From assembly GCF_029873635.1 (NCBI RefSeq), contig NC_080422.1, forward strand, positions 972,001 through 1,036,000: 64,000 nucleotides of DNA, given 5' to 3'. Shown here in pieces: positions 9,301-21,200 of this stretch. Each line of letters begins with the position of its first letter. Within the stretch, counting starts at the first letter, position 1. This stretch comes from Malania oleifera. Its lineage: Eukaryota > Streptophyta > Magnoliopsida > Santalales > Ximeniaceae. The position numbers and the translations under genes are program-made. The notes beneath the pieces were generated by a model. That model did not search any database and was not told the origin of the DNA. It worked only from the letters and a program-made list of their open reading frames with translations.

Positions 9301-12300
9301 GATAAATAACTTCTGTGGTAGATCTCCTAGGCATAAAACCAAATTGATTTTCTAAGATCTTCGTTTCTAACTTTAATCTTTGTTCAACTACTTTTTCCCA
9401 TAGTTTCATTGTACGACTCATAAGTTTAATTCCACAATAGTTATTACAATTTTGAATATCTCCTTTATATTTGTATATAGGTATTAAAATGTTTTTCCTC
9501 CATTCATCTGCCATTTTCTTAGTTTTTACAATTGTATTAAATAAATTAGTTAACCATATAATTCCATTATCACCCAAGCATTTCCAAAGTTCAATTGGGA
9601 TGTTATCTGGTCTCATAACTTTCCCATTTTTCATCTTTTTTAGTGCAAACTTAGCTTCGTTAACTCTAATTTTGTGAATAAATCTTACATTTTTAGTTTT
9701 TTTCCCTCATTTGACAATTCTAAGTTTAACCTTCTATTTGGTTTTCGTTAAACAACTTACTAAAGTAACTTCGTCATCTTTCTTTAATATCTTCGTTCTC
9801 AACCAAGATAATATCATCCTCACTTTTTATTTATTTTACATTTCCTAAGTCCTTACTCTTCATTTCTCTAACTTTAGCAAGTTTAAATATATCTCTTTCC
9901 CCTTCTTTTGTACCTAATCTATCATACAAACTATTAAATGATCTATATTTAGCTTCACTAACGGTATTTTTTGCATCTTTTCTTGTCTCCTTATATTTTT
10001 CAAAGTTATCTCTGTTTCTACATTTTTGCCATGTTTTATACCAAATTCTTTTTGTCTTTATGATTTTTTGTACATCTTTATCCCATCACCAACTCTTTTT
10101 GTCTATAATAATGCCTACTCCATTCTTATGTTTTTTTTTTTCCAGTGTACCAAAGTTTAAATCCTGATTTATCGATTTCTTTCCCCCACCCACTTAGTTT
10201 CTTGAAGGCAAATGATATTAATTCTTCTTCTAATCATCGTATCCACAATTTCCATGCTTTTACCCTTAAGTGTCCCTATATTCCAATTTGCTAAACTAAT
10301 CTTAGTTTCCTGAACTAACGTTTTTACCTGCCCACGCCTAGAATGATGCAAGAACCCTCGCATATTTGACACCATACCTGGGTACCGACAAGGCGCGTCG
10401 CTTCGGGGCGACGACCTAGCCCACCCTCGCCCACTTTTCGCTACACCCGAGTGGTTCAAGTGCAACGTGTCGCTCGTAGGAGATGCCCCAACAAATATTC
10501 AATAAGAATTCATATCATAGTGATCTGACAAATTTTAAGCTGACACAACCCTCCTCCTTTACCCGGGCTTGGGACCGGCTGTGTGTGAAAAAATTAGGAC
10601 ATTAAGTGCATCACAGGCGGAGTTTTTGCAAGGAAAACATGTCCACAATAATTTGTTGTCAAGGGAAAAAATAAGCTCATTGCTTGAGTTGGCAACACTC
10701 AAGACATTGAACATTCCCAGACCTATTTGAGTCTCTAACACAGCTATTTCGCTTTTACCTTAGAGAACTCAAACAGCAAAGTCTTCCCAAACACGCTGTG
10801 TCTCATGGACATGCATCCGGCATTTCGACAAAAACTGATTTGCATTTGTTACATAGCCTATGGTTCAGAAATGCTTTGAAAACTTTGAAAACTTTTGAAC
10901 TCTTCAATTAAACATAAAAGCTTTGAAAACTTCTGCCTTCCAACATAATTGGTTTCTTTGACAAAGATTAAACGGGCATTTAAACAAGATGAAAATATGT
11001 ATATATTTACACAATAAGCATACCAAACCAAGCCAGCCAGCCAACCATTTTTGAATATCAACATTGCTACTTCCAGCCAATATTGATGTGCTACCAAAAC
11101 TCGTCAACATACAGGAACAAAGTGTAGACTAAAGTAACCATTAAATGCCAACGGTCAAGTTTGATGCACCATAATTTTTATGCAGCAATTCAAACCGGAA
11201 ACACACCTTTTTTCCCAATGATAAAGACAACCACTTGTCAATTTGACCATGCTTTCCAGATAGGAAGCTTCGGCGGTAGAAAGAACTGAGAAATCTAGGA
11301 AATCTTCGAGCCAAAAAGTACATAAATTTCCTTCTTGAGATCCACTTGCTCCAAGTTCTGGATATCTCTTCCTTAGTCATGCCCGCATCATATGGATTAA
11401 CCATTGGAGCAAACATTGCTGCACCTGGTGATTATCAAGGCATAAACAAAAGGATATATAAGTTCTATTTTGAGAATCAATTTGAAATTGAAACCAATTT
11501 TTAAGTTTGACATGAGGTCCAGGTTCCCAAGGCCACAGTGGAAAACATTGTGTAGATCACTAGGAATTGTAGAAATTGGATAATAGATATTAAAAACACA
11601 ATTCTGAGACAATTCTTCAAACCAAAATAAAAGAGGTCAACATACCTGTGATTCTATCAGGAATATACTTGAGTGCAGCCCACGCATGAATACCTCCACT
11701 TGAGAACCCCAGGACCCAGAACTTGTCATTGACACCAACAGCATTTGCCAAGTGTAACATATCCATAGCTGATGAGTTAAGACTCCTTTTAGGATGAGGA
11801 TCACTCTCCCCAAAGCCTGGAAGATCATATGTTATGAAGCGAATGCCAAACTCTTCCAGCAGGGAAACTTTAATGCCCGGTATACCTTTAATAGGAATTT
11901 TATTCATAAGAAAACAAAATAGCACAATGTCAAGTCTGCACCATAAATAATAATTGACCAGAAACAAGCATTAGACTCTCACAGATTCCATTATTAAAAG
12001 AAATTCAACACTAGTGGATGTAATTTACCAGCAAGTCGAGAGGAAAGAAAAGAATGTGCAGCAATCATAGAAAATCTTGCCCTGTCGGCTGGAACGCCCA
12101 ACTCATGATATGCCATGTATCTGCCATCTGGAAGTTGCACACGGCTTGCACTAGGAGGATGTATGAATACCATCTTTACAGGTGGGATCACACCATCATG
12201 TTTTGTATTTACATTCAATACTGCATTAACAGCACAAAAAGAATAGTAAACTAACAAAGCACCAAATGGAAAATAAAATGACAGCAGAAAATGTGAAACC

Positions 12301-14871
12301 AAGAGTTAGTACTCACTCTTTCAATGTGCTATAAGTCATGAGAAATGCAGTGATCCCCAACAAACTGCCTAAACACCAAAAGTATACCAAGAAGAAACAC
12401 AGTAACATAACTTTACAACTAAGAACTCACAAGAACACAAACTATAACAATCCCCCCCCCCCCCACAAAAAAAAAAACTTGAGAGACAACCTAAGTTAAA
12501 TGAGGTACTTTATGCCTATCAATTTTGGGGCAATCATTCAGAACATTTTATATTAAATAAAGCTCGAGCTGGGAGCCTCTGGAATCAGCATTCCTACCAA
12601 TTCGGTATTGTTTTTTCACAGAGTCTGTCAATTATGACTCAAACAGTTCTACATCCATCTCACGTAAACTGACGTACTTTGGTAAGCCAAGCGCTATTAA
12701 GCATTTCAATGTCATTATTTATTTCTTAAGACCAAACAGAGTATAAGGTGATATTTTCCAGCAATAAAGCAAGCACTGAACAAAGGGGACAAAAAATCTC
12801 CATCTGTTGGGATTCTTAATGACCTCAGGCCATAAGTCCATTTTCATCAAGTCTCACCTCACTATTTTTTCCAAACTACTCAAAGTTACGACTAAAGTTT
12901 CTACTCTACTAATAACTGCTATTCTACCCCAGCTTGTGATTTCTTCTTATCAGCAGAATAGGCTAAATGGATAATATAGCTCCTTAGTACAGCTCAGTAA
13001 GTTGTCCTGATGAATTTTCAGTTGCTATGGGAAATAACCAAGCAGAGTTCACATGAATCCAAAGGTAATTATGAGAATCTCCTCTGGATCCAAAGGCTAC
13101 ACCAAAACAGCATATTGAGCTCAAAATACAAAAAGTGGATTTAATTATGAAAACATAATCACAAATACATGCAATACTGATCTCTCATCACCCAGTGGGT
13201 AGCATAGGCTGTATACTTGATACATAACGAGTGAGCAAACACAAATGCCTGTCTAACATATACATCCACAAACAAGTTCGTGGTGGGTAAAGGCTAAACT
13301 AACTATGCATTGGCTACCTACACTACAGCGCACCAAAAGTATTGTAGTTGCCATGCAGATTATAGTCTTATTATATGGGCAAAAAATACCGACCTCCCTT
13401 GAGATATGGCAAAAAGACATAGAGCTCCCCTAAGATTCCAAAAATCCCACAAACCTACCTTGAGGGTTGGCAAAAAAGCGCAAACCTTAAGAGTGGTCTA
13501 TAAAATTTTTGAAAGATCAAGACAGATTTGTACCATTCTTCCAAACCAAACGTCAAATTTTAGGAAACTTAAAGAGAGGCCTGAAAGTTTTCACCAAACC
13601 TTAGGGGAAGTTGGGTCTAGACCTTCTCCACCATGGAAACTATCTAAGCTACCTCAAAATAGGGATGCACACTCCATTTCATGTCAGGAAGGATTCAAGT
13701 TATCATGAATACAGGGACTTCAATATCGCAAGATCCAAAATAAAGAAACTCCAACCATTACAGCAATTGATTGGAAATTGAAATTAAAAATGACCAAACA
13801 CAAGCATTTCTTTGAGGAAACTATACAAAAGGATACAAAAGGAATCTAAACAAACAATAGTTAATGATGCTATTGGGTAATTAGGAAGTCCCAAAATATT
13901 GTCATACATCCACTCCTCTAAGCTACACTATCAGACAAACAAGAACACTCTCCTAAAATGACTCAGATAACATCTATTACAATATATTTCTCATGCTTTT
14001 TTCCCATTTTTTGAGAAAACAATGAATTAGCTAATCCTAGGAAACCAAACAGGAAATGTCTAATAGATCATTTCAATTGCTAAACACAACCGTCAACCGT
14101 TTGGTGTTCCACCAAACTAAATTAAATGATTGTTGTGAATAAGACTCGAAAGTAGTGAGACCAAGATCCTATGTAGTTATTCTTCCATGAAGTTTTGCGG
14201 AGTTGAAAATTCGGTATCTATCTATTTCTAGTGAGGCACTGATGCGGTATTATCTGATGGTTCAGACTTCGTAAACTCCAGGCAGAAATCAAAATATTGG
14301 TGTTAATCAGACCCGCTAAGGAAAAAAGAAGAAAAAGAATCCAATAAATAGCAAATGCTCCAGTTTCTTCAACATTAACAAGGTGACAAAAACAAAAGCT
14401 AGAAAATGCTTCACTGCGTTAATATTTCACAAATCCAAATGTACCTGCAAGCGCGAGAACGAAAACGAAAATAATCACCGACCACGCATGAGCCGGATCG
14501 CGATCCTCAGGCAAGTACTCGTTCAGAAATTCCAATTTGCCAGAAACCCTAGCCCACGAGCCTCCTAACTTGCGGACGATCAGTGAATCCTCCGTCAGAA
14601 CGCTCTGCTGCACTATGTCCCTACAACCTTTCCCCACTTCCACAAGCATTTCACCCCATGCTTTCGCAAACTCCTTCACCTGATCCTTTAAGCTCTCCGA
14701 TTCGCCCGACTTACCCTCATCGTTCCCAGATTCCGAACTTCTCGGTTCAACAAAGAACGTTGAGGCTCCGAGTACGGCGTCTGAAGGAGTGTATGCGTAT
14801 CTTACGCCAGTGTCCTCAACAAGGCTCGCCAGCTCCTCTCGCCATGACTTCGATCCTGCAACTTCCGACAT
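6307..14871 (-). CDS. alpha/beta-hydrolase superfamily protein, six exons, 533 codons
   Basis: Exons, read right to left, are 14445-14871, 12029-12220, 11646-11885, 11207-11424, 7261-7515 and 6307-6576. Every junction has GT/AG and the phases add up to one open frame of 1602 nt ending TGA at 6307-6309. The N-terminal third (residues 1-142) is acidic and ends in a membrane segment near 129-147. The hydrolase fold follows. The nucleophile lies in GFSSG (Ser near 268), an acid candidate in GMDDG (Asp near 447-448) and the catalytic His in DEGHFSYF (near 476). DLPGFGESDPHP and GPIHIWQGMDD are close to the conserved plant family of this length, so the protein looks complete. The substrate is unknown, and a membrane-anchored esterase or lipase is an inference. 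Intron 4 (7516-11206) is swollen by a LINE on the same strand. Confidence 0.93.
8021..8074 (+). repeat. G-rich (GGGGGTA)n and G-run inside intron 4
   Basis: Five runs of four or five G separated by TA are followed by about 19 consecutive G. The tract lies on the template strand of the hydrolase gene, so the transcript would be C-rich here. A G-quadruplex is possible. It resembles a telomeric repeat only superficially. Confidence 0.85.
8400..9960 (-). pseudogene. RTE reverse transcriptase remnant
   Basis: Conserved wording includes MKNGKVMRPDNIPIELWKCL near 9634-9575, NYCGIKLMSRTMKLWEKVVE near 9440-9380, IFIDLEKAYDRIPREVLWW near 9250-9195 and GVHQGSALSSYLFALVMEQL near 9070-9010. The catalytic box, usually F/YADD, reads LFSDDIVLF near 8970-8945. 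At least one frame break lies near 9250 and stops occur downstream of 8826. It would have primed DNA synthesis at the target nick, and it is now inactive. Confidence 0.88.
10169..10465 (-). pseudogene. RTE endonuclease N-terminus (truncated)
   Basis: The frame contains KISLANWNIGTLKGKSMEI and INIICLQETKWVGERNR, the first two conserved blocks of an apurinic-like endonuclease, with Asn and Glu metal-binding positions present. The frame stops soon after, and the next recognisable wording (IIKTKRIWYKTWQKCRN near 10020-10070) belongs to the linker before the reverse transcriptase. The catalytic middle of the endonuclease has been lost. Confidence 0.85.
12221..14444 (-). other. hydrolase intron 1
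   Basis: The 2.2-kb intron begins GTACAT and ends TGCAG. It contains a C-run near 12453-12466 and several short open stretches without recognisable wording. The part from about 13377 to 13640 has a different, more repetitive flavour (recurring GGCAAAAA and CTACCTTGAG-like words) and may be a small non-coding transposable element, but no ends could be defined. Confidence 0.6.
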
Positions 14872-15190
14872 CGATGACTCACGAACATCAAGCTCCCGAA
14901 AACCTTTACAATCGACTGACGCTCGGATTAACTAGAAAATTCACGGTTATACAAAGAAAAAAAAAATACAAGCGTGATCTTCAAGGCTTCATTGCAATAT
15001 CTGAAAAACCCTAGCCGACCATCATTCAACCCAACGAATTCTTCCACCCAAAAAGCCTAAAAAATTATAGAAAAAGGCATAAGCATCTTCACAACCCTTT
15101 TTCTTTACGAACAAGCAGAGCGCTACAGGAGCACTGAAACCGTTACTAGTAGCCTGTTCGATCGATCGATCGATCGAGAGAGAGAGAGTT
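14872..15190 (-). promoter_or_regulatory. 5' leader and proximal promoter of the hydrolase gene
   Basis: Upstream of the start codon at 14871 lie short pyrimidine-rich tracts and, at 15157-15190, a (GATC)n run joined to (GA)n. Read in gene direction this is CT-repeat followed by GATC repeats, a common layout near plant transcription starts. No convincing TATA box was seen, so the exact start cannot be placed. Confidence 0.45.
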
Positions 15191-17722
15191 CAACTTTTAG
15201 GAACGAATTGACAGCTTAACGGATTTTCGCCATTAATGCCCTGCACGAAACTACGGTCTCAGGAAGGCTCGAAGGCCACCGTATTACATGGTAACCCAAA
15301 CTGGACTACTGGACTGGGAAAATTGCAGTCGGACGGTGGCGATCAGCCCACGTAGACAACTGCCGCGGCGTGGACTTAACGGTTGGCTACCGGTTTGGCC
15401 GGTGCATGGGTCAGGTAGGTCTGACGATTGTGAGAGCATGGTGCCTGGTGTAACCGGTGGCATTAGGGAGTGATGTGCTGTGCGGTGGGTGTGGTGTGCG
15501 CCATGTGACCGGGAATGTTCGTTGCTCCGGGCACCTTTTTATTTTTCTGTGTTATTTTAAAGAGTTGCTAAGGTGTTGCAGCGAGGAGGATTCTCCTGAG
15601 ATCAGGAACCGTTGGGGACCATCTCCAGGAGTTGAGTGGTGATGGACCGCTGTAAATCCATACACACGTACGCGTGACGAAGTTGATCACATTTCTCTTT
15701 TTATTTTTTTAATCCTTTGTTTTAGCCGTACAGTGAGAATGGAGTAGAAAAGTGGGTTTATTGAGGTGGGGGTAGTTTCGGGATTCCGAATACTGCGTGG
15801 ACTCCATGTCTTCCCTTTTAATACCTTTGAATAATCTAGGGTTGAAAGCAAATCAGGTTTATTAGCGGTTTCGTAACTTAAATTCATCTAATTCGATTTT
15901 ACTTCGAATTATCTAAGTATTTTAATGAATCGAGCTTAAATTTATTAATAGTACTCATATTGAGTTTTGAGTCTAATTAAATTTTTTTTATTATTCGACC
16001 TCGACTCGACTAGCATGCAATGCTAATATAATCCTAATTTCATAACTTGATTTTAGTGATAAGGCCATTATTTTAAGGTAAATAATTAGGCCGATTGTTG
16101 AAAGGTAAAAAAAAAAAAATTCTAAAATAATATTAGTAAGAGTTCCTTTGACTTTTGTGTAACAAAATTCTCTGACAATGAAAAAGTTTAAAAGAATTAA
16201 AATATTTGTGGGGTTTAAAAGAATTAAAATATTTGTGGGGTTTAAAAGAATTAAAATATTTGTGGGCATCTCGATATCTTGGTTCGGTGAGGACTAGTGA
16301 ACTTGTTTATTTATAAAATAAACAAGTTTGAGCAAGTATATTTAATTTTAATTTGATTTCAGTTGAACTCGATTAAAAATTTAATTAACAAGCTTGAGTA
16401 CGTAAAGCTCGACTCAACTTGTTGGCAGCCCTAGTTACGAGCGACAGCGTCGTGATTACGTTTTGCCTCGTGAAATTTTTATTTTTAAAATTAAAATTAA
16501 AAGTAGTATTAAATTATAATATTTATATATAAAAAAAGTTTGCCCTCACTATAAAATAAATAAAAAATTAATAATTTTTTAGCACAATTTTTTTTTAATT
16601 ATATTTCATATGAAATGACACGCTTTTAAATGAGGATTTCTTTCTAAAATAATGCATGCACATACAATTTTTTATTATATTTTGGTTGTATTAATTTCAT
16701 TATATCTTTAAGAATGAAGTGCTCCCTAAAATGCAATGTTAACTATCTTTTGTTGTGTGTTTAGAAATATAAACTTGGAACTATGTATCTGAATTAAAAT
16801 AGTGTTTGAGAGTATGTATTTCGGAACTTGGGTTTGGATTCGAACGAATTTAGAAAAAACTTAGTACAATTTTGTATTACACTTGATTCAAATCTTTTTA
16901 TAACCAATTCCATGTTCCAAAACATTGGATAAGAAATTCAAATATAAATATAGTTTGACTTTGATTTTCCGAAGAGTTGATGTAAATTTGTAATAAGTCA
17001 ATTGATTAAATTTGAATTTATGTGAATTTGAATAAAAAACCTAGTGTAAAATGATACGACTTTCTTTCACATTCGCACAAATACAAATTCAAATTCTGAA
17101 ATTCTCAAACATTCTCATTGTTTATTTCTACACACCAAATGCATGTTTTGAAATTATTCCTAAACCCATGAATTTCAAATCTAAATTCTTCCCAAGCAAT
17201 CCTCATTCATATTGCTTGTTACGGACATGGAGGCTGTCAACATGTTGGACAAAAAGGCGTTGACGTTTTTTACTAAACTCAAATTTGATTTATGTAAGAT
17301 TAACAATCTTGAAAATTTTCAATTTCATGGGTTTAAAATAAGGTTGAATTTCATAATTTTATGCTCAACCATGGATCATAGAAATAAGGTGGAGAATTTC
17401 ATTAAAAATTGAAAATGAGTTTAATTTTAGATTTTTGTGTAGTCGTGTTTTATGCCAATTTGTTTTTCTCGAGTTTTCACCAATAATTATCTGTGGTAAT
17501 TTACGACTTAATCTTAAGTGTATACAATGCCTCATTAAAAAAGAGGTAAAATAGTATCAAAGCGCAAGCCACAAAAAATTACGAATGAGGACATTATATT
17601 ATATAAGCTTATTGAGCCAAACAACAACTTGTGGCTGTGTTATAACTCTTAGTAGTTTTCATATTTTAATAATTAGATCGAAACATAGGCATGAATATAG
17701 TAGGCGTAATAGAAAAAATATT
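15191..17722. other. intergenic stretch, no gene seen
   Basis: A moderately GC-rich part to about 15650 grades into AT-rich DNA. Open stretches at 15288-15642 and 17051-17412 show no recognisable wording and no splice context. Apart from a 27-bp tandem repeat near 16186 nothing distinct was found. The DNA ends at the target duplication of the Tat element. Confidence 0.6.
16186..16266. repeat. 27-bp tandem repeat, three exact copies
   Basis: Units start at 16186, 16213 and 16240, each beginning GTTTAAAAGAATT and ending TTGTGGG. The three copies are identical, which suggests recent expansion. Confidence 0.95.
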
Positions 17723-17727
17723 AAATA

Positions 17728-18160
17728 TGATATGCCCATAATAAATCACACTAATGAGGGCAGGTCAACGCCTATCTCGCACTTTCTCCGGGTCTGACAT
17801 TTTGATGAGTGATTTACTCCAACCCAATAAAGACGAGGAGAGATCCATGCCAATGGCTTTAATAGCCGAGTAATAGGTGCATGCACTTATGGCTGGGGAG
17901 CGATTCACGCCCCCGTGCAATAAATTCGAGCCAACCTATGGTCAACTCGAGCCCCTATAAGAAGGGATCTGGAGAGAAGGCCAAGGTAAGTCATTCAAGA
18001 CAATTATACTGTTGCATTCAACCTCTCTAAAAGTATTCCCCTTACTTAGGCATCGGAGTGACCCCCCGGAGTACACCCTGGGTCCTCCAGGCCGTTATTT
18101 TCTTCCTCTTTCAAGTCAACGGGAGTCGAAAGAGCATCCCAGCTATTTTCACCCGCAACA
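17728..18160 (+). repeat. 5' LTR of the Tat element
   Basis: 433 bp, TG...CA. A TATA-like CCCCTATAAG lies at 17952-17961, so transcription should start near 17990. The copy at 27308-27740 matches at all but about 15 positions. Confidence 0.97.
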
Positions 18161-18161
18161 A

Positions 18162-18179
18162 TTGGCACCGTCTGTGGGA
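18162..18179 (+). other. primer-binding site of the Tat element
   Basis: TTGGCACCGTCTGTGGGA directly follows the 5' LTR after one spacer base. This is the position and style of the tRNA-complementary site in Tat elements. The priming tRNA was not identified. Confidence 0.75.
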
Positions 18180-18231
18180 AGTGCTTTTAGGAGGCGATAT
18201 TATCTTGCTCTCGACTTTCGACATTCCAGCA

Positions 18232-21200
18232 ATGCCGACCTCACGTAATTCTACTTCCCTCCCTGCTACAAAAGAACCATCCCAATCCATCAAATCCACG
18301 CTTGCAGAATCATCGGGTGTCAGTAGGGAGGAGTTCCTTGCTTTCCAGAAGGAGATGAAGGACATGCTCAACCAACTCTTACAACAAAAGGGTCAAGAAG
18401 GGCACGTCCTCCCTCAACCGCAAGAGAATCTCAGCGCAAACAGGCAAGCTAACAAACCAGTGGACAAAGAGGAGAAAACTCAACTCAACAAGAAGGTAGA
18501 AGATGCAAATAGCGTGGACGTCAACCAACAAAGATCCATGGAGCTTGAAGAAAGAATCAAGAAGATAGATCATATAAAGAAGATGATGAAAGAGGGCAGA
18601 ACCAAACCTTACCACGGGGAAGCATCCCTGAGGTCTTCGGAACCGCCATTCAATAAAGAAATCATAGAGGCTCCATTGCCAAGTAGATTCAAGATGCCCA
18701 CTTTTGACAGGTACGAGGGTTTATCTGACCCAATTGATCACCTAGATAATTTTAATATGTTGATGCAGTTGCAAGGAGCTCCAGACGCAATTATGTGTCG
18801 AGCTTTTGCGACTACCTTTAAGGGTACTGCCAGAGATTGGTATCGCACATTGCGACCCGGATCCATCGGCTCCTTCTCAGACATGGAACAACTCTTCACC
18901 GGTCACTTCCTTAGCAGCAGGAGAGTTGCTAAAACAACTGGCCATCTCATGAGTATGGTGCAAGGAGAGTAGGAGATCCTTAAAGATTTTATGCATCGCT
19001 TCAATACGGCAACCCTAGAGATCCGCAACTTAGACATGGGGGTAGCATTAGCAGCCCTGACAACGGCTCTCCAGCCTGGAAGCTTCTTATACTCGCTGGG
19101 AAAAAAGTCACCAGTTGACATGGGGGAGCTGATGGTTCGAGCACAGAAATACATCAATCTGGAGGAGATGATGGATACGAGAGGAAGTCGCCTAGAACGG
19201 AAAAGGAAAAACAATAACAGAGAAACAGGGGATCCCTTTAAATCCGCAAAAAGACACGAGGCTAGTGCCCTGCACCCGGGTCAAAAGATGAGAGGACAGC
19301 ACAACAAGTTCTCCACCTACACACCCCTGAATGTACCGCGCTCAGAGTTACTTATGCAGACCAAAAAGAAGGACTACATCTCGTGGCCTGAACCCATGCG
19401 AACGCCTCTACATAAGCGGAACATGTCCAAGTTCTGCGCATTCCATAGGGATCACGGCCACGACACAGAAGAATGCATTCAGTTGAAGAAAGAAATCGAA
19501 GTCCTAATAAGAAGGGGACATCTGTCAAAGTTTATCAAGAAAGAAAATCCACAAAGGGAACTAATCGAGCAGAGAAGGCATGGCGCAAAAGAGAAGGAAG
19601 AGCAGGTCATTGGGGAAATTGCGGTGATCTTCGGAGGATCCACCAGTGGAGGAGATAGCGGGAGTGCACGCAAAAGATATGCTAAACAGGTGCTGACAAT
19701 GGAGAAGGGGGAAACCAGTAGCAAACGAAACAAAAGAGATGGCATCATAACCTTTGACAGCGGAGACGAAGAAGGGGTGCAACAACCATATGATGAGGCA
19801 CTAGTGCTCTCCCTACTCGTGGCCAATTACATGGTCAGACGCATACTAATAGACAATGGGAGCTCGGCCAATATCATGTTCTGGTCGGTCGTGGTTGGAA
19901 TGAAGATCGGCAAGGAACGAATAAAGCCCGTCTTGACCCCCTTGGTAGGATTTGGGGGAGACACTGTTCACCCCTTGGGTACAATCACATTACCGGTGAC
20001 AATAGGGACGACCCCGCAGCAGGTAACGACGTTGAAAGAATTCCTAGTGGTCGACCGACCTTCGGTATACAATGTCATCTTGGGTCACCCTTTCCTTAAT
20101 GCAGTTCGGGCGGTGACGTCAACGTACCACCTCAAAGTCAAATTCTCTACACCACAAGGGATAGGATTTGCCAAGGGAGACCAGGCAGCTGCTCGGAGTT
20201 GCTATGTAATGGCCCTGAAAGGGAAGATGGAGGCTAGAGAAGCTTTAACGGTGGAAGATCTAGAAGTAAGAGGAGAGTATCCCCAGATCAGTACAGTACA
20301 TGAAGATATCAAGCACATACCCCTGAAGGGCCACAAGGAGAGAAGTATACAGATCGGGAACCACTTGCCCAACACTTTGAAAGCAGAGATGACTGAACTC
20401 TTGGATGAATTCGCTGATTTGTTTGTGTGGTCGGCCGCAGACATGCCCGGCATCGACCCTGCTGTGATAGAGCAGAGGTTGCAGGTCAACCCCAACCATC
20501 GACCTGTAAAACAGAAAAAAAGGAGTTTCACGATGGAGCGGATCAAAATAATCGACGAGGAAGTGACGAAACTGTTGCAGGCCAACTTCATCCGAGAAGT
20601 AGACTACCCGGAGTGGCTGAGCAACGTGGTTCTAGTAAGGAAGCCAAACGGAAAATGGCGCACCTGCATAGACTTCACGGACTTGAACAAAGCGTGCCCG
20701 AAGGATAGCTTCCCTCTCCCCCGAATCGACCAGGTAGTGGATTTGACCTCGGGGCACGAGCTCCTCAGCTTCATGGATGCTTACTCGGGGTACAACCAAA
20801 TCCCCATGAGTTGAGCTGACGAGGAAAAAACTTCTTTTGTCACCGAAAGGGGCTTGTATTGTTATCGGGTGATGCCCTTCGGTTTAAAAAATGCAAGGGC
20901 CACATATCAGAGGTTGGTGAACAAGATTTTTAAAGACTAGCTCGGAAAAACAATGGAAGCATACATAGACGATATGTTGGTGAAAAGCATGGAAGCAGGG
21001 CAATATTGTAAAGATTTGAGGGAAACGTTCGAGCTCCTTCGCCGGTACCGTATGAAGTTGAACCCATAGAAGTGTGTATTCGGCGTTTCTGTAGGAAAAT
21101 TTCTGGGCTTTATGGTGACTCATAGAGGTATAGAAGCAAACCCGGATAAAATACAAGCACTGCTGGAAATGGAAGCTCCAAGGACCAAAAAGGAGATCCA

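Larger units (their letters stand above)
8183..10605 (-). mobile_element. RTE-clade LINE, decayed, within hydrolase intron 4
   Basis: Order on the minus strand: 5' leader (CCGGTCCCAAGCCCGG near 10562-10577), endonuclease start near 10350, reverse transcriptase 9634-8826, a C-terminal tail reading RWITGITLKDKLRNK near 8500, and a 3' end of TTG repeats (plus-strand ACAACAACAAC at 8187-8197), typical of plant RTE elements. At 2.4 kb it is shorter than the usual 3-3.5 kb because most of the endonuclease is deleted. The 5' limit is uncertain (10600-10740), and no clear target duplication was found. It is on the same strand as the host gene, in an intron. Confidence 0.88.

Noticed and set aside
10559..10741. 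Extra exon of the hydrolase gene
   Set aside because: The hydrolase reading frame joins perfectly without it, and the sequence merges into the 5' leader of the RTE LINE.
13406..13708. 100-codon open frame inside hydrolase intron 1
   Set aside because: No recognisable wording, lies on the opposite strand within an intron, and looks like low-complexity repeat.
15157..15190. CRISPR-like or regulatory array of GATC
   Set aside because: It is a simple (GATC)n and (GA)n microsatellite in a plant promoter.
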